Part shown: one piece after another, positions 1 through 9,618 of the stretch | Layout of the letters: each line of letters starts with the position of its first letter | How positions within the stretch are numbered: the stretch's first letter is position 1 | DNA from: Paracoccus contaminans | GTDB lineage: Bacteria; Pseudomonadota; Alphaproteobacteria; Rhodobacterales; Rhodobacteraceae | Direction of reading: 5' to 3' | NCBI RefSeq assembly: GCF_002105555.1 | Contig: NZ_CP020612.1 | Span: 516,001-580,000, forward strand | DNA length: 64,000 nucleotides | Position numbers and translations under genes: made by a program | Notes under the pieces: generated by a model | What the model was told of the DNA's origin: nothing | Database searches by the model: none | The model's input: the letters and a program-made list of their open reading frames with translations, nothing else

Positions 1-154
1 GACCTTCTTGCGAGGAAGTTTCTTGACAATGATACGACGGTCAAGCGAATTGCTAAATCGGTTGAGCATGGCATCGCACCCATTGCGCATGCCGCGCCGC
101 CGGCACCCCGCCGGGGCGCCGGCCCGGACCGGATCACAGGGAGGGAAACCCGAG

Positions 155-1201
155 ATGAAGACCAGACTGACGATGATCGCCGCCCTGTTCGGCGCGACGC
201 TGCTGTCCACCGGGGGCGCCATGGCGGCCGGTGCGACCGTTGCGTTCCTGATGCCCGACCAAGCCTCGACCCGCTATGAGGAGCATGATTTCCCCGGCTT
301 TCAAAAGGCCATGAAGGAACTCTGCGCCGACTGCCAGGTGATCTATCAGAACGCCAATGGCGACGTGAACCTGCAGCAGCAGCAGTTCAATTCGGTCATC
401 GCCCAGGGGGCCAAGGTCGTCGTGCTGGACCCGGTGGACAGCGCCGCGGCAGCGGGGCTGGTCGAGATCGCCCATTCCCAGGACGTCAAGATCATCGCCT
501 ATGACCGCCCGATCCCGGCCAAGCCGGCGGATTACTATGTCTCGTTCGACAACAAGGGCATCGGCCAGGCGATCGCGCAGTCGCTGGTTGACCACCTCAA
601 GGCCGGGGGCGTGGCCGAAGGCGCGGGCGTGCTGCAGATCAACGGCTCGCCCACCGACGCGGCGGCAGGCCTGATCCGCGACGGCATCGACGCGGCGCTG
701 GACGCATCGGCCTACAAGACGCTGGCCGAGTTCGACACCCCCGAATGGGCGCCGCCCAAGGCGCAGGAATGGGCGGCCGGGCAGATCACCCGCTTTGGCG
801 CCGACATCAAGGGCATCGTGGCGGCCAATGACGGCACCGCGGGCGGCGCCATCGCCGCGCTGAAGGCCGCGGGCGTGAGCCCCCTGCCCCCGGTGACCGG
901 CAATGACGCGACGATCGCGGCGCTGCAGCTGATCCTGGCGGGCGATCAGTACAACACCATCTCGAAGCCGTCCGAGGTCGTGGCCGAGGCCGCCGCCAAG
1001 GTCGCCGTCGCGCTGGTGAACGGCCAGACGCCCGAGGCGAAGACCACGCTTTATGATACCCCGGCCGAGCTGTTCGTGCCCGCCGTGGTGACCAAAGAGA
1101 ACATCAAGGCCGAGATCTTCGACAAGGGCATCCAGACCTATGACCAGGTCTGCACCGGCGAATACGCCGCCGCCTGCGAGGCCGCCGGCATCAGCAAGTA
1201 A
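155..1201 (+). CDS. Periplasmic sugar-binding protein of a ribose/xylose-type ABC transporter
   Basis: This 348-residue protein belongs to the periplasmic binding protein family used by ribose, xylose and pentitol ABC importers. I chose the ATG at 155 because an AGGGAGGG ribosome-binding site lies just upstream and the protein then begins with a signal peptide (MKTRLTM, a hydrophobic stretch, AMAA cleavage region). A longer in-frame start at 8 would bury that signal. The mature part opens with a GATVAFLMP strand and contains DPVDS, AYDRPI and NDGTAGG segments resembling XylF-like proteins. It is followed at once by a matching ATPase and permease, and then by a dehydrogenase and a ribulokinase-like kinase. 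The ligand is therefore probably a pentitol or pentose, with ribitol my best guess. The ligand itself is inferred from context. Confidence 0.85.
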   Translation: MKTRLTMIAALFGATLLSTGGAMAAGATVAFLMPDQASTRYEEHDFPGFQKAMKELCADCQVIYQNANGDVNLQQQQFNSVIAQGAKVVVLDPVDSAAAAGLVEIAHSQDVKIIAYDRPIPAKPADYYVSFDNKGIGQAIAQSLVDHLKAGGVAEGAGVLQINGSPTDAAAGLIRDGIDAALDASAYKTLAEFDTPEWAPPKAQEWAAGQITRFGADIKGIVAANDGTAGGAIAALKAAGVSPLPPVTGNDATIAALQLILAGDQYNTISKPSEVVAEAAAKVAVALVNGQTPEAKTTLYDTPAELFVPAVVTKENIKAEIFDKGIQTYDQVCTGEYAAACEAAGISK

Positions 1202-1264
1202 GGCAGGAAGGCCGCGCCCGTGCGGGTGCGGCCTCCACCATGTCCGCAGCGGGAAAGGACGGCG

Positions 1265-2074
1265 ATGACCGAGACGACCACTTCATCGAAGGGCCCCGGC
1301 CGGCTGATCCTCAGCCTGCGCGGCGTGTCCAAGCAGTTCGGCGCGGTCACCGCGCTGTCCGACATCGAACTGGATGTCCACGAAGGCGAGGTCGTGGCCC
1401 TGGTCGGCGACAACGGCGCGGGCAAGTCCACGCTGGTCAAGGTGCTGGCGGGCGTGCATCAGCCGACCGCGGGCACCATCCGGTTCATGGACCGCGAGGT
1501 GACGCTGGACAGCCCCGGCAAGGCGCTGGAAATGGGCATCGCCACCGTCTTTCAGGACTTGGCGCTGTGCGAAAACCTTGATGTCGTGGCCAACCTGTTC
1601 CTGGGGCACGAGATGAACCCCTGGGCGCTGGACGAGGTGGGGATGGAGGTGCGCGCCTGGACGCTGCTGCAGGAACTGGCGGCGCGCATCCCTTCGGTGC
1701 GCGAGCCGATCGCCTCGCTGTCGGGCGGCCAGCGTCAGACCGTCGCCATTGCGCGCTCGCTGCTGCTGGACCCCAAGATCATCATGCTGGACGAACCGAC
1801 TGCCGCCCTGGGCGTGGCGCAGACCGCCGAGGTGCTGAACCTGATCGAGCGCGTGCGCGAACGGGGCCATGGCGTCATCCTGATTTCGCACAACATGGCC
1901 GATGTCCGGGCGGTGGCCGACCGCATCGTCGTGCTGCGGCTGGGGCGCAACAACGGCGTCTTTACCGCCGAGACCCCGCATGAGGAACTGGTGTCGGCGA
2001 TCACCGGGCTCAGCGACAATTCCGTTTCGCGCCGGGCCGCGCGCAAGTTGCAGCAAACGGAGGGTGCGGCATGA
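1265..2074 (+). CDS. Sugar ABC transporter ATP-binding protein
   Basis: Cytoplasmic ATPase that would power the sugar importer encoded by its neighbours. It is a single ABC module of about 269 residues, like FrcA/XylG-type half proteins, not the double-module RbsA form. Visible motifs are Walker A (GDNGAGKST), a signature (LSGGQRQ), Walker B (IIMLDEPT) and an H-loop region (ILISHNM). The ATG at 1265 is preferred over an in-frame codon at 1220 because the upstream residues are arginine- and proline-rich and unlike the family. The stop overlaps the permease start in an ATGA junction, indicating translational coupling. Confidence 0.88.
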   Translation: MTETTTSSKGPGRLILSLRGVSKQFGAVTALSDIELDVHEGEVVALVGDNGAGKSTLVKVLAGVHQPTAGTIRFMDREVTLDSPGKALEMGIATVFQDLALCENLDVVANLFLGHEMNPWALDEVGMEVRAWTLLQELAARIPSVREPIASLSGGQRQTVAIARSLLLDPKIIMLDEPTAALGVAQTAEVLNLIERVRERGHGVILISHNMADVRAVADRIVVLRLGRNNGVFTAETPHEELVSAITGLSDNSVSRRAARKLQQTEGAA

Positions 2075-3312
2075 CACCGGACAACACGCCTCAACTGGAC
2101 CGCGCCGATGTGCGCCTGCGCCATGACGAAGGCATCGGCGGCGCCGTGCGGGCATTCATCGACCGCGTGCGGTCAGGCGATCTGGGGATGCTGCCGGTGG
2201 TGGCGGGGCTGCTGATCATCTCGGTCGTGTTCAGCGCGCTGAACCCGGTCTTCCTGGCCCCCAACAATCTGGTGAACCTGCTGTTCGACTGCGCCGCGGT
2301 GGGGATGATCTCGCTGGGCGTGATCTTCGTGCTGCTGCTGGGCGAAATCGATTTGTCCATCGGCTCGATGAGCGGGCTGTCCTCGGCGTTGCTGGGGGTG
2401 ATGTGGGTCGGCAGCGGCCTGCCGCTGGCCGCCGCCATCGCGATGTCGGTGCTGTGCGGGGCGGCGGTCGGGGCGCTTTACGGCTTTCTGCGCAACCGCT
2501 TCGAGATGCCCAGCTTTGTCGCCACCCTGTCGGGGCTGCTGGCGCTGCTGGGGATGCAGCTTTACATCCTGGGGCCGACGGGGTCGATCAACCTGCCCTA
2601 TGCCTCGGCCCTGGTCCGGTTCGGCCAGATCCTCATCATGCCGGACTGGCTGTCCTATTGTCTGGCGGTCCTGCCGGGGGTGCTGATCGTGCTGGGCGGG
2701 CTGCGCCGCAACCGGGCGCGCCGCGCGGCAAACCTGTCGGGCGGGAACCTGTCGGTGGTGCTGGTCAAGGCGGCCCTGCTGACCGTGGGCCTGCTGGTTG
2801 CGGCGTGGTATCTGAACCTCGGGCGGGGCGTGCCGTGGATGTTCGGCGTCTTTGTCGGCTTCGTCGTGCTGATGAACTACATGCTGACCCGCACCAAATG
2901 GGGGCGCTCGCTGTTCGCCGTGGGCGGCAATGCCGAGGCGGCGCGCCGGTCGGGCATCGACGTGCGCCGCATCCGCAGCTCGGCCTTCGTGCTGTGTTCG
3001 ATCTTTGCGGCACTGGGCGGCGTGTTCTCGGCCGCGCGGCTGGCCTCGGCCAGCCAGCAGGCGGGCACGGGCGACGTGAACCTGAACGCCATCGCCGCGG
3101 CGGTGATCGGGGGGACATCGCTGTTCGGCGGGCGCGGATCGGCCTGGTCGGCGCTGCTGGGAATTCTGGTCATCCAGGCGATTTCCAACGGGCTGACGCT
3201 GCTGAACCTGTCGTCCTCGCTGCGCTACATGATCACCGGCGGCGTGCTGGCCATCGCCGTGATCGTCGACTCGCTGGCCCGCCGTTCGCGCGCCAGCCAT
3301 GGCCGCGCCTGA
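2071..3312 (+). CDS. Sugar ABC transporter permease (XylH/RbsC-like)
   Basis: Inner-membrane permease of 413 residues with about ten hydrophobic segments, typical of the branched-chain and sugar permease fold. A conserved stretch near residue 90 ([11 protein letters not shown]) matches the EIDLSxGS region of RbsC/XylH proteins, and the C-terminal third has the usual [16 protein letters not shown] segment. The start overlaps the ATPase stop by four bases. With the binding protein and ATPase it forms a complete importer, feeding its substrate to the dehydrogenase and kinase encoded immediately downstream. Confidence 0.88.
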   Translation: MTPDNTPQLDRADVRLRHDEGIGGAVRAFIDRVRSGDLGMLPVVAGLLIISVVFSALNPVFLAPNNLVNLLFDCAAVGMISLGVIFVLLLGEIDLSIGSMSGLSSALLGVMWVGSGLPLAAAIAMSVLCGAAVGALYGFLRNRFEMPSFVATLSGLLALLGMQLYILGPTGSINLPYASALVRFGQILIMPDWLSYCLAVLPGVLIVLGGLRRNRARRAANLSGGNLSVVLVKAALLTVGLLVAAWYLNLGRGVPWMFGVFVGFVVLMNYMLTRTKWGRSLFAVGGNAEAARRSGIDVRRIRSSAFVLCSIFAALGGVFSAARLASASQQAGTGDVNLNAIAAAVIGGTSLFGGRGSAWSALLGILVIQAISNGLTLLNLSSSLRYMITGGVLAIAVIVDSLARRSRASHGRA

Positions 3313-3328
3313 CAGGAAAGGAAGACCC

Positions 3329-4060
3329 ATGGCTCAACATATGCAAGGCAAGGTCGCCGCCGTCACGGGTGCGGCCTCGGGGATCGGGCTGGCCTGCGCC
3401 CGCGCCCTGCTGGACGAGGGCGCGACCGTGGTGCTGGTGGACCGGGCCGAGGACCGCCTGACCAGCCTGTGCGCCGAACTGGGCGAACGCGCCAAGCCGC
3501 TGGCGATGGACCTGATGGACGGCGCGCAGGTCGATGCGCTGGCCGAGCGGGCGGAGGCCCTGGCCGGCGCGCCGCTGGACATCCTGCACGCCAATGCCGG
3601 CGCCTATGTCGGCGGCCCGGCCGCCGAGGGCGATCCTGACGCCTGGGACCGGATGCTCCATCTCAACATCAACGCGGCCTTCCGCTGCGTCCGCGCCGTG
3701 CTGCCGGGGATGATCGCGCGCAAGACCGGCGACATCATCTTCACCAGCTCGGTTGCCGGCGTCGTGCCGGTGGTGTGGGAACCGGTCTATACCGCGTCCA
3801 AGTTCGCCGTGCAGGCCTTCCTGCATGCGACGCGCCGCCAGGTCGCCCCGCACGGCATCCGCATGGGCGCCGTCCTGCCCGGCCCGGTCGTGACCGCCCT
3901 GCTGGATGACTGGCCCAAGGCCAAGATGGAGGAAGCCCTGGCCAACGGCAGCCTGATGCAGCCGACCGAGGTGGCCGAGGCGGTGATCTTCATGCTGACG
4001 CGGCCGCGCGGCGTGGTGATCCGCGATCTGGTGATCCTGCCCAACAGCGTCGATCTGTGA
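3329..4060 (+). CDS. Short-chain dehydrogenase/reductase, probably a pentitol dehydrogenase
   Basis: NAD(P)-dependent oxidoreductase of 243 residues with a classical SDR layout. It has a Rossmann glycine motif near the N-terminus (TGAASGIG), an NAG motif (HANAGAY), the catalytic serine region (FTSSVAG) and YTASK. The ATG at 3329 has an AGGAAAGGAAG ribosome-binding site, whereas an upstream in-frame ATG at 3299 overlaps the permease gene and lacks family similarity. Placed between a sugar importer and a ribulokinase-like kinase, it would oxidise the imported polyol to a ketose, for example ribitol to D-ribulose. The substrate is an inference from operon context. Confidence 0.82.
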   Translation: MAQHMQGKVAAVTGAASGIGLACARALLDEGATVVLVDRAEDRLTSLCAELGERAKPLAMDLMDGAQVDALAERAEALAGAPLDILHANAGAYVGGPAAEGDPDAWDRMLHLNINAAFRCVRAVLPGMIARKTGDIIFTSSVAGVVPVVWEPVYTASKFAVQAFLHATRRQVAPHGIRMGAVLPGPVVTALLDDWPKAKMEEALANGSLMQPTEVAEAVIFMLTRPRGVVIRDLVILPNSVDL

Positions 4061-4067
4061 GGATGCG

Positions 4068-5669
4068 ATGACTACCGGACCCCTGTTCCTCGGCGTCGAT
4101 GTCGGCACCGGAAGCGCCCGCGCCGGGCTGTTCGACGCAAGCGGGCGGATGCTGGCCGCCGCCAAGCGCGACATCCGGATGTGGCGCGAGGCCGGGTCGG
4201 TCGTCGAGCAGTCCTCGGACGACATCTGGCAGGCGGTCTGCGCCGCCGTGCGCGAGGCCGTGGCGGATGCCGCCATCGACACGGCAGCCGTTGCCGGCAT
4301 CGGCTTTGACGCGACCTGCTCGCTGGTCCTGCTGGGGCCGGGCGGGCAGCCGGTCACGGTCAGCCCCTCGGGCGACCCGGCCCGCAACATCATCGTCTGG
4401 ATGGACCACCGGGCGCTGGATCAGGCCCAGCGCATCAACGCCGGCCACCATGACGTGCTGCGCTATGTCGGCGGGGTCATCTCGCCCGAGATGGAAACGC
4501 CCAAGCTGCTGTGGCTGCGCGAGCATCTGCCGGACAGCTATCGCGGGGCGTGGCAGTTCCTCGACCTCGCCGATTTCCTGACCTGGCGGGCCACGGGCGA
4601 TCTGGCGCGGTCAAGCTGCACGGTGACGTGCAAATGGACCTATCTGGCGCATGAAAGCCGCTGGGACGCGGATTATTTCCGCGCGATCGGCCTTGGCGAT
4701 CTGGCTGACGAGGGCTTTGCCCGCATCGGCCAGCGCGTCGTTGCCCCCGGCACGCCCCTGGGCGCCGGGCTGACCACGCAGGCGGCGGCGGAACTGGGCC
4801 TGCGTGCCGGAACGCCCGTGGGGGCGGGGCTGATCGACGCCCATGCCGGCGGGCTTGGCACGGTCGGGGCCTTTGGCGATCCGCAAGCCAATCTTGGCTA
4901 TGTGTTCGGCACCTCGTCCTGCACCATGACATCAACCGGCCGGCCGGTCTTTGTGCCGGGCGTGTGGGGCCCCTATTTCGATGCGATGGTGCCGGGGCTG
5001 TGGCTGAACGAGGGCGGCCAGTCCGCCGCCGGGGCCGCCATCGACCAGCTGGTCCGCTTTCACCCGGCCTGGCCCGAGGCGCAAGCCGCTGCCGAGGCGG
5101 CGCGCCTTCCCCTGCCCGTCTGGCTGGCCGAGCGGGCCGCCGAGGCCGCCCCGGACGCATCGGCCGCAATCGACCTGGCGGCCGGGCTGCATGTCGTCCC
5201 CGAGTTCCTGGGCAACCGCGCCCCCTTTGCCGACCCCCATGCCCGCGCCATCATCGCCGGGCTGGGGATGGAGCGTGACATCGCGAACCTGACGGCGCTG
5301 TATGTCGCGGGCCTGTCGGGCATCGGCTACGGCCTGCGCCAGATCGTCGAGACGCAGGAGCGCGCCGGCGCCCCTGTCGCGCGGGTGGTGATCTCGGGCG
5401 GGGCGGGCCAATCGGGGCTGGTGCGCCAGCTGCTCGCCGATGCCGCCGGCCTGCCGGTCGCCGCGGTCACCGCCGAAGAGCCGGTGCTGCTGGGATCGGC
5501 GATCCTGGGTGCGGTCGCGGCCGGAACCCATAGCTCGGCCGTGGACGCGATGCAGGCGATGACCCACCGCGGCCCCCAATACAGTCCCGCACCCGACCGG
5601 GCCGAGCAGCACCGCCACCGCTATGACGTCTTTCAGGCATTGCAGGCGGCCGCCCGAAGCAACCGGTAG
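4068..5669 (+). CDS. FGGY-family carbohydrate kinase, D-ribulokinase-like
   Basis: Sugar kinase of 533 residues, the normal length for the FGGY ribulokinase branch. The N-terminal ATPase motif GVDVGTGSAR is followed by the sugar-binding region (GFDATCS, VWMDHRA) and the C-terminal GGAGQSG motif that helps bind ATP. The protein most resembles the five-carbon-sugar kinases acting on D-ribulose. It starts seven bases after the dehydrogenase stop and is the last gene of the operon. The deduced route is import of a pentitol, oxidation to D-ribulose and phosphorylation to D-ribulose 5-phosphate for the pentose phosphate pathway. The exact substrate is not proved by sequence. Confidence 0.83.
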   Translation: MTTGPLFLGVDVGTGSARAGLFDASGRMLAAAKRDIRMWREAGSVVEQSSDDIWQAVCAAVREAVADAAIDTAAVAGIGFDATCSLVLLGPGGQPVTVSPSGDPARNIIVWMDHRALDQAQRINAGHHDVLRYVGGVISPEMETPKLLWLREHLPDSYRGAWQFLDLADFLTWRATGDLARSSCTVTCKWTYLAHESRWDADYFRAIGLGDLADEGFARIGQRVVAPGTPLGAGLTTQAAAELGLRAGTPVGAGLIDAHAGGLGTVGAFGDPQANLGYVFGTSSCTMTSTGRPVFVPGVWGPYFDAMVPGLWLNEGGQSAAGAAIDQLVRFHPAWPEAQAAAEAARLPLPVWLAERAAEAAPDASAAIDLAAGLHVVPEFLGNRAPFADPHARAIIAGLGMERDIANLTALYVAGLSGIGYGLRQIVETQERAGAPVARVVISGGAGQSGLVRQLLADAAGLPVAAVTAEEPVLLGSAILGAVAAGTHSSAVDAMQAMTHRGPQYSPAPDRAEQHRHRYDVFQALQAAARSNR

Positions 5670-5685
5670 ATCGCGCGGGAGGCAG

Positions 5686-5726
5686 GCCAGCATGTCCAAG
5701 GAAGGCTTTCCCTGGGCCATGCTGGC
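5686..5726 (+). terminator. Large hairpin after the sugar operon
   Basis: Nine-base arms GCCAGCATG and CATGCTGGC enclose a further partly complementary centre, making a near-palindrome of about 41 bases that starts 17 bases after the kinase stop. No U-tract follows, so it is terminator-like, not a canonical intrinsic terminator. Confidence 0.45.
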
Positions 5727-6656
5727 GCAACAGATCCACCGGGCGCGCCGCTGGTGATCCAGGCCGGTTTCAGCGATGGAACCCGGCCCGGCCCGTTTCC
5801 TGATGCCGGACGAGGAGCGCGCGCCTGATACACCCCATCCGGGCGTCCCGCGCCCCAAACGGCCGCAAGCCTCTGCCTGTGCAGGATGGCATCTTCCGGA
5901 TCGCCCTGACCGGATCGCCATTGGCGTGACATGCCCGAGGCGTTCGGCCCCGGCCCTCGCTTTCTGCCGGTTCCGGCGCTGCCCGGCCCGTGGGACCAGA
6001 TGATGGATGCGCCACAGACACGTGGCGCGCCGCCTTTGCCCCCGGATGATTGCCCGGCTGGCCATGCCTATCCCTGACGCAAAGGCGATCATGATTGATG
6101 CGCCCCCCCCTCGGGGCGCATTCTATGGCGGCCAGCCTGCGGTTGGTAAAAGCGGCGCGCTTGACTGATCGGCAGACTGGGGCGGCATGAAGCAAACGCC
6201 GGCCGTCACCGATGCCCGGTGGCGGCGGGTGGGCCGATCGGGTTCTCGGGGCCCAAGCCCGGCCAGCGGCCGCACCGGCGCCGCTGCCTTGCTTGAAGAC
6301 TGCCCTCAGCGGAACGGTTGCTGGCAGAGCGGGGGCAAGGATGCCAACTGGTTCAGGCAGACCGTGAATGACGAAGGAATAGCCGCGGCGAGCAGACACA
6401 TCTGCCGCCCGGGCGATGAGAGCGGGCGATCCCCGCTATCGGCCGGGGATTACGCTTCAGCTTGATACCGCCCTTCGAACCCGCGTCTCACACGCCTCAC
6501 CCAGGGCCGCGGCCTTTCGCACCGTTGGCACCTCAAGGCCAAGCCCCCCCTGCGCTGAGCGGCGACAGCGCGGCGTTGCTTGAAGGCTGGTCCCGTCGCA
6601 AAGGCCGGGACGATCTCGCACTCGCCCGGGCGCATGTCGCGAGGAGTGTGCGGGCC
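5727..6656. other. Gene-free stretch between two convergent operons
   Basis: I find no convincing gene in these 930 bases. Open frames here lack ribosome-binding sites and recognisable motifs. A perfect hairpin (ATGCGCCCC, six-base loop, GGGGCGCAT) lies at 6098-6121 and could help end transcription, but it has no U-tract. A short reading around 6340-6400 (DANWFRQTVNDEG) faintly recalls IS5-type transposases and could be a very degraded remnant. I do not rely on it. Confidence 0.5.
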
Positions 6657-7805
6657 TTACACACCTCTGCCCACCAAAAGCCCCCTTTTCCCCAGGTTCT
6701 GCATCAAGGCTCCTGCGGCGAACTGCCAGGGCGGGCATTGTGTGGACAGGCGCACTGTGTTGACCAGCCTGCCCAGCGACGGCTCGGCGATACTCACCCT
6801 GTCGCCGATGTGATGGGTGAAACCCTGTCCTGCCGCATCCCTGTCCTGCGTGGGGGCGAACAACGTGCCCAGATACAGCATGAACCCGTCGGGGTACTGG
6901 TGATGGGGGCCGCAGGCCTGCGCCGCAAGGTCGGCCGGGTCGCGGCTAATCTGCGCCATGGAGGAGGCGCCCTCCAGCACGAAGCCGTCCTGCCCTTCCA
7001 CCCGCAGCGTCAGTTCGGCCCGGCGCACCTCGTCCAGCCCGTAGCCCGCGTCGAACAGCCGGATGAAGGGGCCGATCGCGGCCGAGGCGTTGTTGTCCTT
7101 GGCCTTGCCCAGCAGCAGGGCCGAACGCCCCTCGACATCGCGCAGGTTCACGTCATTGCCCAGCGTGGCGCCCCGGATGCGGCCGCGGCTGTCCACGGCC
7201 AGCACCACCTCCGGCTCGGGGTTGTTCCAGCGGCTGATGGGGTGCAGGCCGATATCGGCGCCCCAGCCGACCGCGGCCATGGGCTGGCACTTGGTGAAGA
7301 TCTCGGCATCCGGGCCGATCCCGACCTCGAGATACTGCGACCACAGGCCCTCGGCCTTGAGGATGCGGGCGACCTCGGCCGCGCGGTCGGATCCGGGCTT
7401 GATGCCGCGCAGGTTGGCGCCGATGGCCTCGCCGATGCGCGCGCGGATGCCAGCGGCCAGGTCCGGGTTGCCGGCGGCCTGCTCCTCGATCACGCGCTCG
7501 ACCATCGAGGCGGCGAAGGTCACGCCCGAGGCCTTGACCGCCTGAAGATCGCAGGGCGCCAGCAGCCGCCCGGCGTCGCCCGCAGCGCCCATGACGGCAA
7601 AATCGGACAGCGCGCCGATATCCTCGCCCGCCTGGGCGTCCAGCCAGGCGCAGGGGTCGTCCATCTCCAGCAGATCGCGCATCGTGGGCACCTCGGCCGA
7701 AGTCACGTCCGCCAGGCGCCCGTCCCGATGCTCGACAAGGGCAGGTCCGATGCCCGGCCGCCAGACGCGGCCGACAAAACGCCCCTCCTGCGGCAGCGCG
7801 GTCAT
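6657..7805 (-). CDS. Fumarylacetoacetate-hydrolase-family protein, probable sugar-acid dehydratase or hydrolase
   Basis: A 382-residue member of the FAH superfamily. The C-terminal half carries the family metal-ligand pattern (PEPEVVLAV with two acidic residues, then GNDVNLRD). Proteins of this length in sugar-acid clusters include 2-keto-3-deoxy-pentonate dehydratases of the XylX/KdaD kind, which is the activity I consider most likely. The start at 7805 overlaps the stop of the upstream DHDPS-family gene in an ATGA junction, so the two are translationally coupled. It is the last gene of a leftward operon that begins with an ABC transporter. The substrate is inferred. Confidence 0.75.
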   Translation of the reverse strand: MTALPQEGRFVGRVWRPGIGPALVEHRDGRLADVTSAEVPTMRDLLEMDDPCAWLDAQAGEDIGALSDFAVMGAAGDAGRLLAPCDLQAVKASGVTFAASMVERVIEEQAAGNPDLAAGIRARIGEAIGANLRGIKPGSDRAAEVARILKAEGLWSQYLEVGIGPDAEIFTKCQPMAAVGWGADIGLHPISRWNNPEPEVVLAVDSRGRIRGATLGNDVNLRDVEGRSALLLGKAKDNNASAAIGPFIRLFDAGYGLDEVRRAELTLRVEGQDGFVLEGASSMAQISRDPADLAAQACGPHHQYPDGFMLYLGTLFAPTQDRDAAGQGFTHHIGDRVSIAEPSLGRLVNTVRLSTQCPPWQFAAGALMQNLGKRGLLVGRGV

Positions 7806-8713
7806 TTGCCCCACCGCAGGACAATGGGATCGAGGCGACGCGCCAGGTCGATCGCCATGGCGCGCGTGGCCGGATGCAGCGGCAGGACCGGATGGCGGCA
7901 GGCGTCCGAGGCGATCACGCCCCCCTCCATCATCAGCGCCTTGGCCGCGCGAAAGCCGCATTGCCGGTTTTCATGGTTCACGAAGGGCAGCACGCGGGCA
8001 TAGGCGTCGGTCGCGGCATCGCGCTCGCCCGCGGCCCACAGCGACAGCACCGGCCTGATCTGATCCACGATCGAGGCCGAGGTCATCGACCCCGTCGCGC
8101 CCGCGTCCAGATCGGCCAGCAGGGTGATCGCCTCCTCTCCGTCCATCGGGGCCTCGATGGCCTCGCCCCCTTCGGCGATCAGCGCCCGCAGCTTGGCCGC
8201 GGCCTGCGGGCATTCGATCTTGAACAGCTTGACCATCTCGATCTCGCGCGCCATGCGCACCAGCAGCGGCACGGGCAGCTCCACCCCCGACATGGGCGCG
8301 TCCTGCACCATGATCGGGATGCCGACCGCGCCCACGGCGGCGAATTGTTCAAAGGTCTGCTGGGGCGTGCCGCGCATGGTCGCGCCGTGATAGGGCGCCA
8401 TCATCATCACCGCCGCCGCGCCCAGATCGCGCGCCAGCCGCGCGCGGGCGACGGCGATGGGCGTGGCGAAATGGCTGATCGTGACGATCACCGGCACCCG
8501 GCCCGCCACATGCTCCAGCGACAGCCGCGTGAGCGTCAGGCGCTCCTCGTCCGACAGAAGGAACTGTTCCGAGAAATTGGCCAGGATGCAGATCCCCGTC
8601 GCGCCCTGATCGATCATGCAGTCAAGAACACGGCCCATCCCGGCAATGTCCACCCGACCATCCGTATCAAACGGCGTCGGCGCAACGGGCCAAATGCCTT
8701 CCCAAGCTGGCAT
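7802..8713 (-). CDS. DHDPS/NAL-family lyase, 2-keto-3-deoxy-L-arabinonate dehydratase-like
   Basis: Class I (Schiff-base) enzyme of 303 residues. The probable lysine is K165 in KLFKIE. The usual DHDPS tyrosine region is replaced by MVQDAP near residue 135, a feature I associate with AraD-type 2-keto-3-deoxy-L-arabinonate dehydratases and not with DapA. Such enzymes convert a 2-keto-3-deoxy pentonate or related acid to an alpha-ketoglutarate semialdehyde-type product. An AAAGG ribosome-binding site precedes the ATG. It lies 66 bases after the solute-binding-protein gene and is coupled to the FAH-family gene. The exact substrate is uncertain. Confidence 0.78.
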   Translation of the reverse strand: MPAWEGIWPVAPTPFDTDGRVDIAGMGRVLDCMIDQGATGICILANFSEQFLLSDEERLTLTRLSLEHVAGRVPVIVTISHFATPIAVARARLARDLGAAAVMMMAPYHGATMRGTPQQTFEQFAAVGAVGIPIMVQDAPMSGVELPVPLLVRMAREIEMVKLFKIECPQAAAKLRALIAEGGEAIEAPMDGEEAITLLADLDAGATGSMTSASIVDQIRPVLSLWAAGERDAATDAYARVLPFVNHENRQCGFRAAKALMMEGGVIASDACRHPVLPLHPATRAMAIDLARRLDPIVLRWGK

Positions 8714-8779
8714 CGGATTTACCTTTCGGAATTGCAGTTGCGATGGTCCTCCGCCGCATGAGCAGCGGAGGAGCGGGTT

Positions 8780-9580
8780 TCACTTGACGAATTCGGCGGG
8801 CAGATCCTGCTTGAACCAGGTCTTGTAGATGCCGCCCAGCTTGCCGTTCTGCAGATTGTCGCCAACCCATTTGTCCAGATAGGCCTTCAATTCCGGCTCG
8901 TTCTTGCGCAGGCCGATGGCCATGGGATAGGCGGCCATCTCGTACTTGACCGTCATGTCCAGCGACGGGTTGTTTTCGATCAACGCATTCGCCGAGGACA
9001 GCGCCCCCGCATAGATCTTCTGCTGGCCGGTCGCCACGGCCGTATCGGCGGTCGCCTCATCCTCGTAGCGCACGATATTCGCACCCGCGCCGGCTTCCTT
9101 CACCGATTTGGTAAGCTCGATATCGGCTGTCGTGCCGCGCGCGACGGCCACACTCTTGCCATCCAGACCCTTGGGATCGGCGATGGATTCCGCCTTGGGG
9201 GCGGCGATCACCACCGGGATAAGACCATAGGGGCGGGAATAGTCGATGACCTTCTTGCGTTCCTCGGTGACGGAAAACGAGGAAATCACCACATCGGCCT
9301 TGTTTGTCTGCAAATAGGGAACACGGTTCGCCCCCGACACGGGGACGATGGTCAACTTGACGCCCAGATCCTCTGCCAGCAGCTTGGCAGTTTCGACATC
9401 GGACCCGGTTTCCTTGGCCGAGCTGTCCAGCATTCCGTAAGGCGGGTGGCTGACATCGATCGCCACCTTGATTTCGCCGGCGGCCTTGATGTCGGCCAGG
9501 GTGTCGGCGGCTGCGGGGATGGCCGTCGCGGCCAGGGTGAACACCGCCATGGCAGCGGCGGCGAAAGTCTTCAGCGTCAT
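8780..9580 (-). CDS. Family 3 periplasmic solute-binding protein
   Basis: Binding protein of 266 residues with a clear signal peptide (MTLKTFAAAAMAVF, AAADTLAD cleavage region) and strong AGGGAGG ribosome-binding site. The mature sequence shows the family 3 pattern (IKVAIDVSHPPYGM, DVVISSFSVTEERKKVIDYS). Family 3 proteins usually bind polar amino acids or opines. Here the transporter genes are co-directional with sugar-acid catabolic genes, so the ligand may be an organic or sugar acid. That last point is inference from the operon. Confidence 0.85.
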   Translation of the reverse strand: MTLKTFAAAAMAVFTLAATAIPAAADTLADIKAAGEIKVAIDVSHPPYGMLDSSAKETGSDVETAKLLAEDLGVKLTIVPVSGANRVPYLQTNKADVVISSFSVTEERKKVIDYSRPYGLIPVVIAAPKAESIADPKGLDGKSVAVARGTTADIELTKSVKEAGAGANIVRYEDEATADTAVATGQQKIYAGALSSANALIENNPSLDMTVKYEMAAYPMAIGLRKNEPELKAYLDKWVGDNLQNGKLGGIYKTWFKQDLPAEFVK

Positions 9581-9618
9581 CCGGTTTCCTCCCTTGGATG
9601 TCGATCCTCAAGCGGGCG

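Noticed and set aside
6340..6480. IS5-type transposase remnant in the convergent gap
   Set aside because: Only about a dozen residues resemble the family and no termini are visible, so the match is too weak to annotate.
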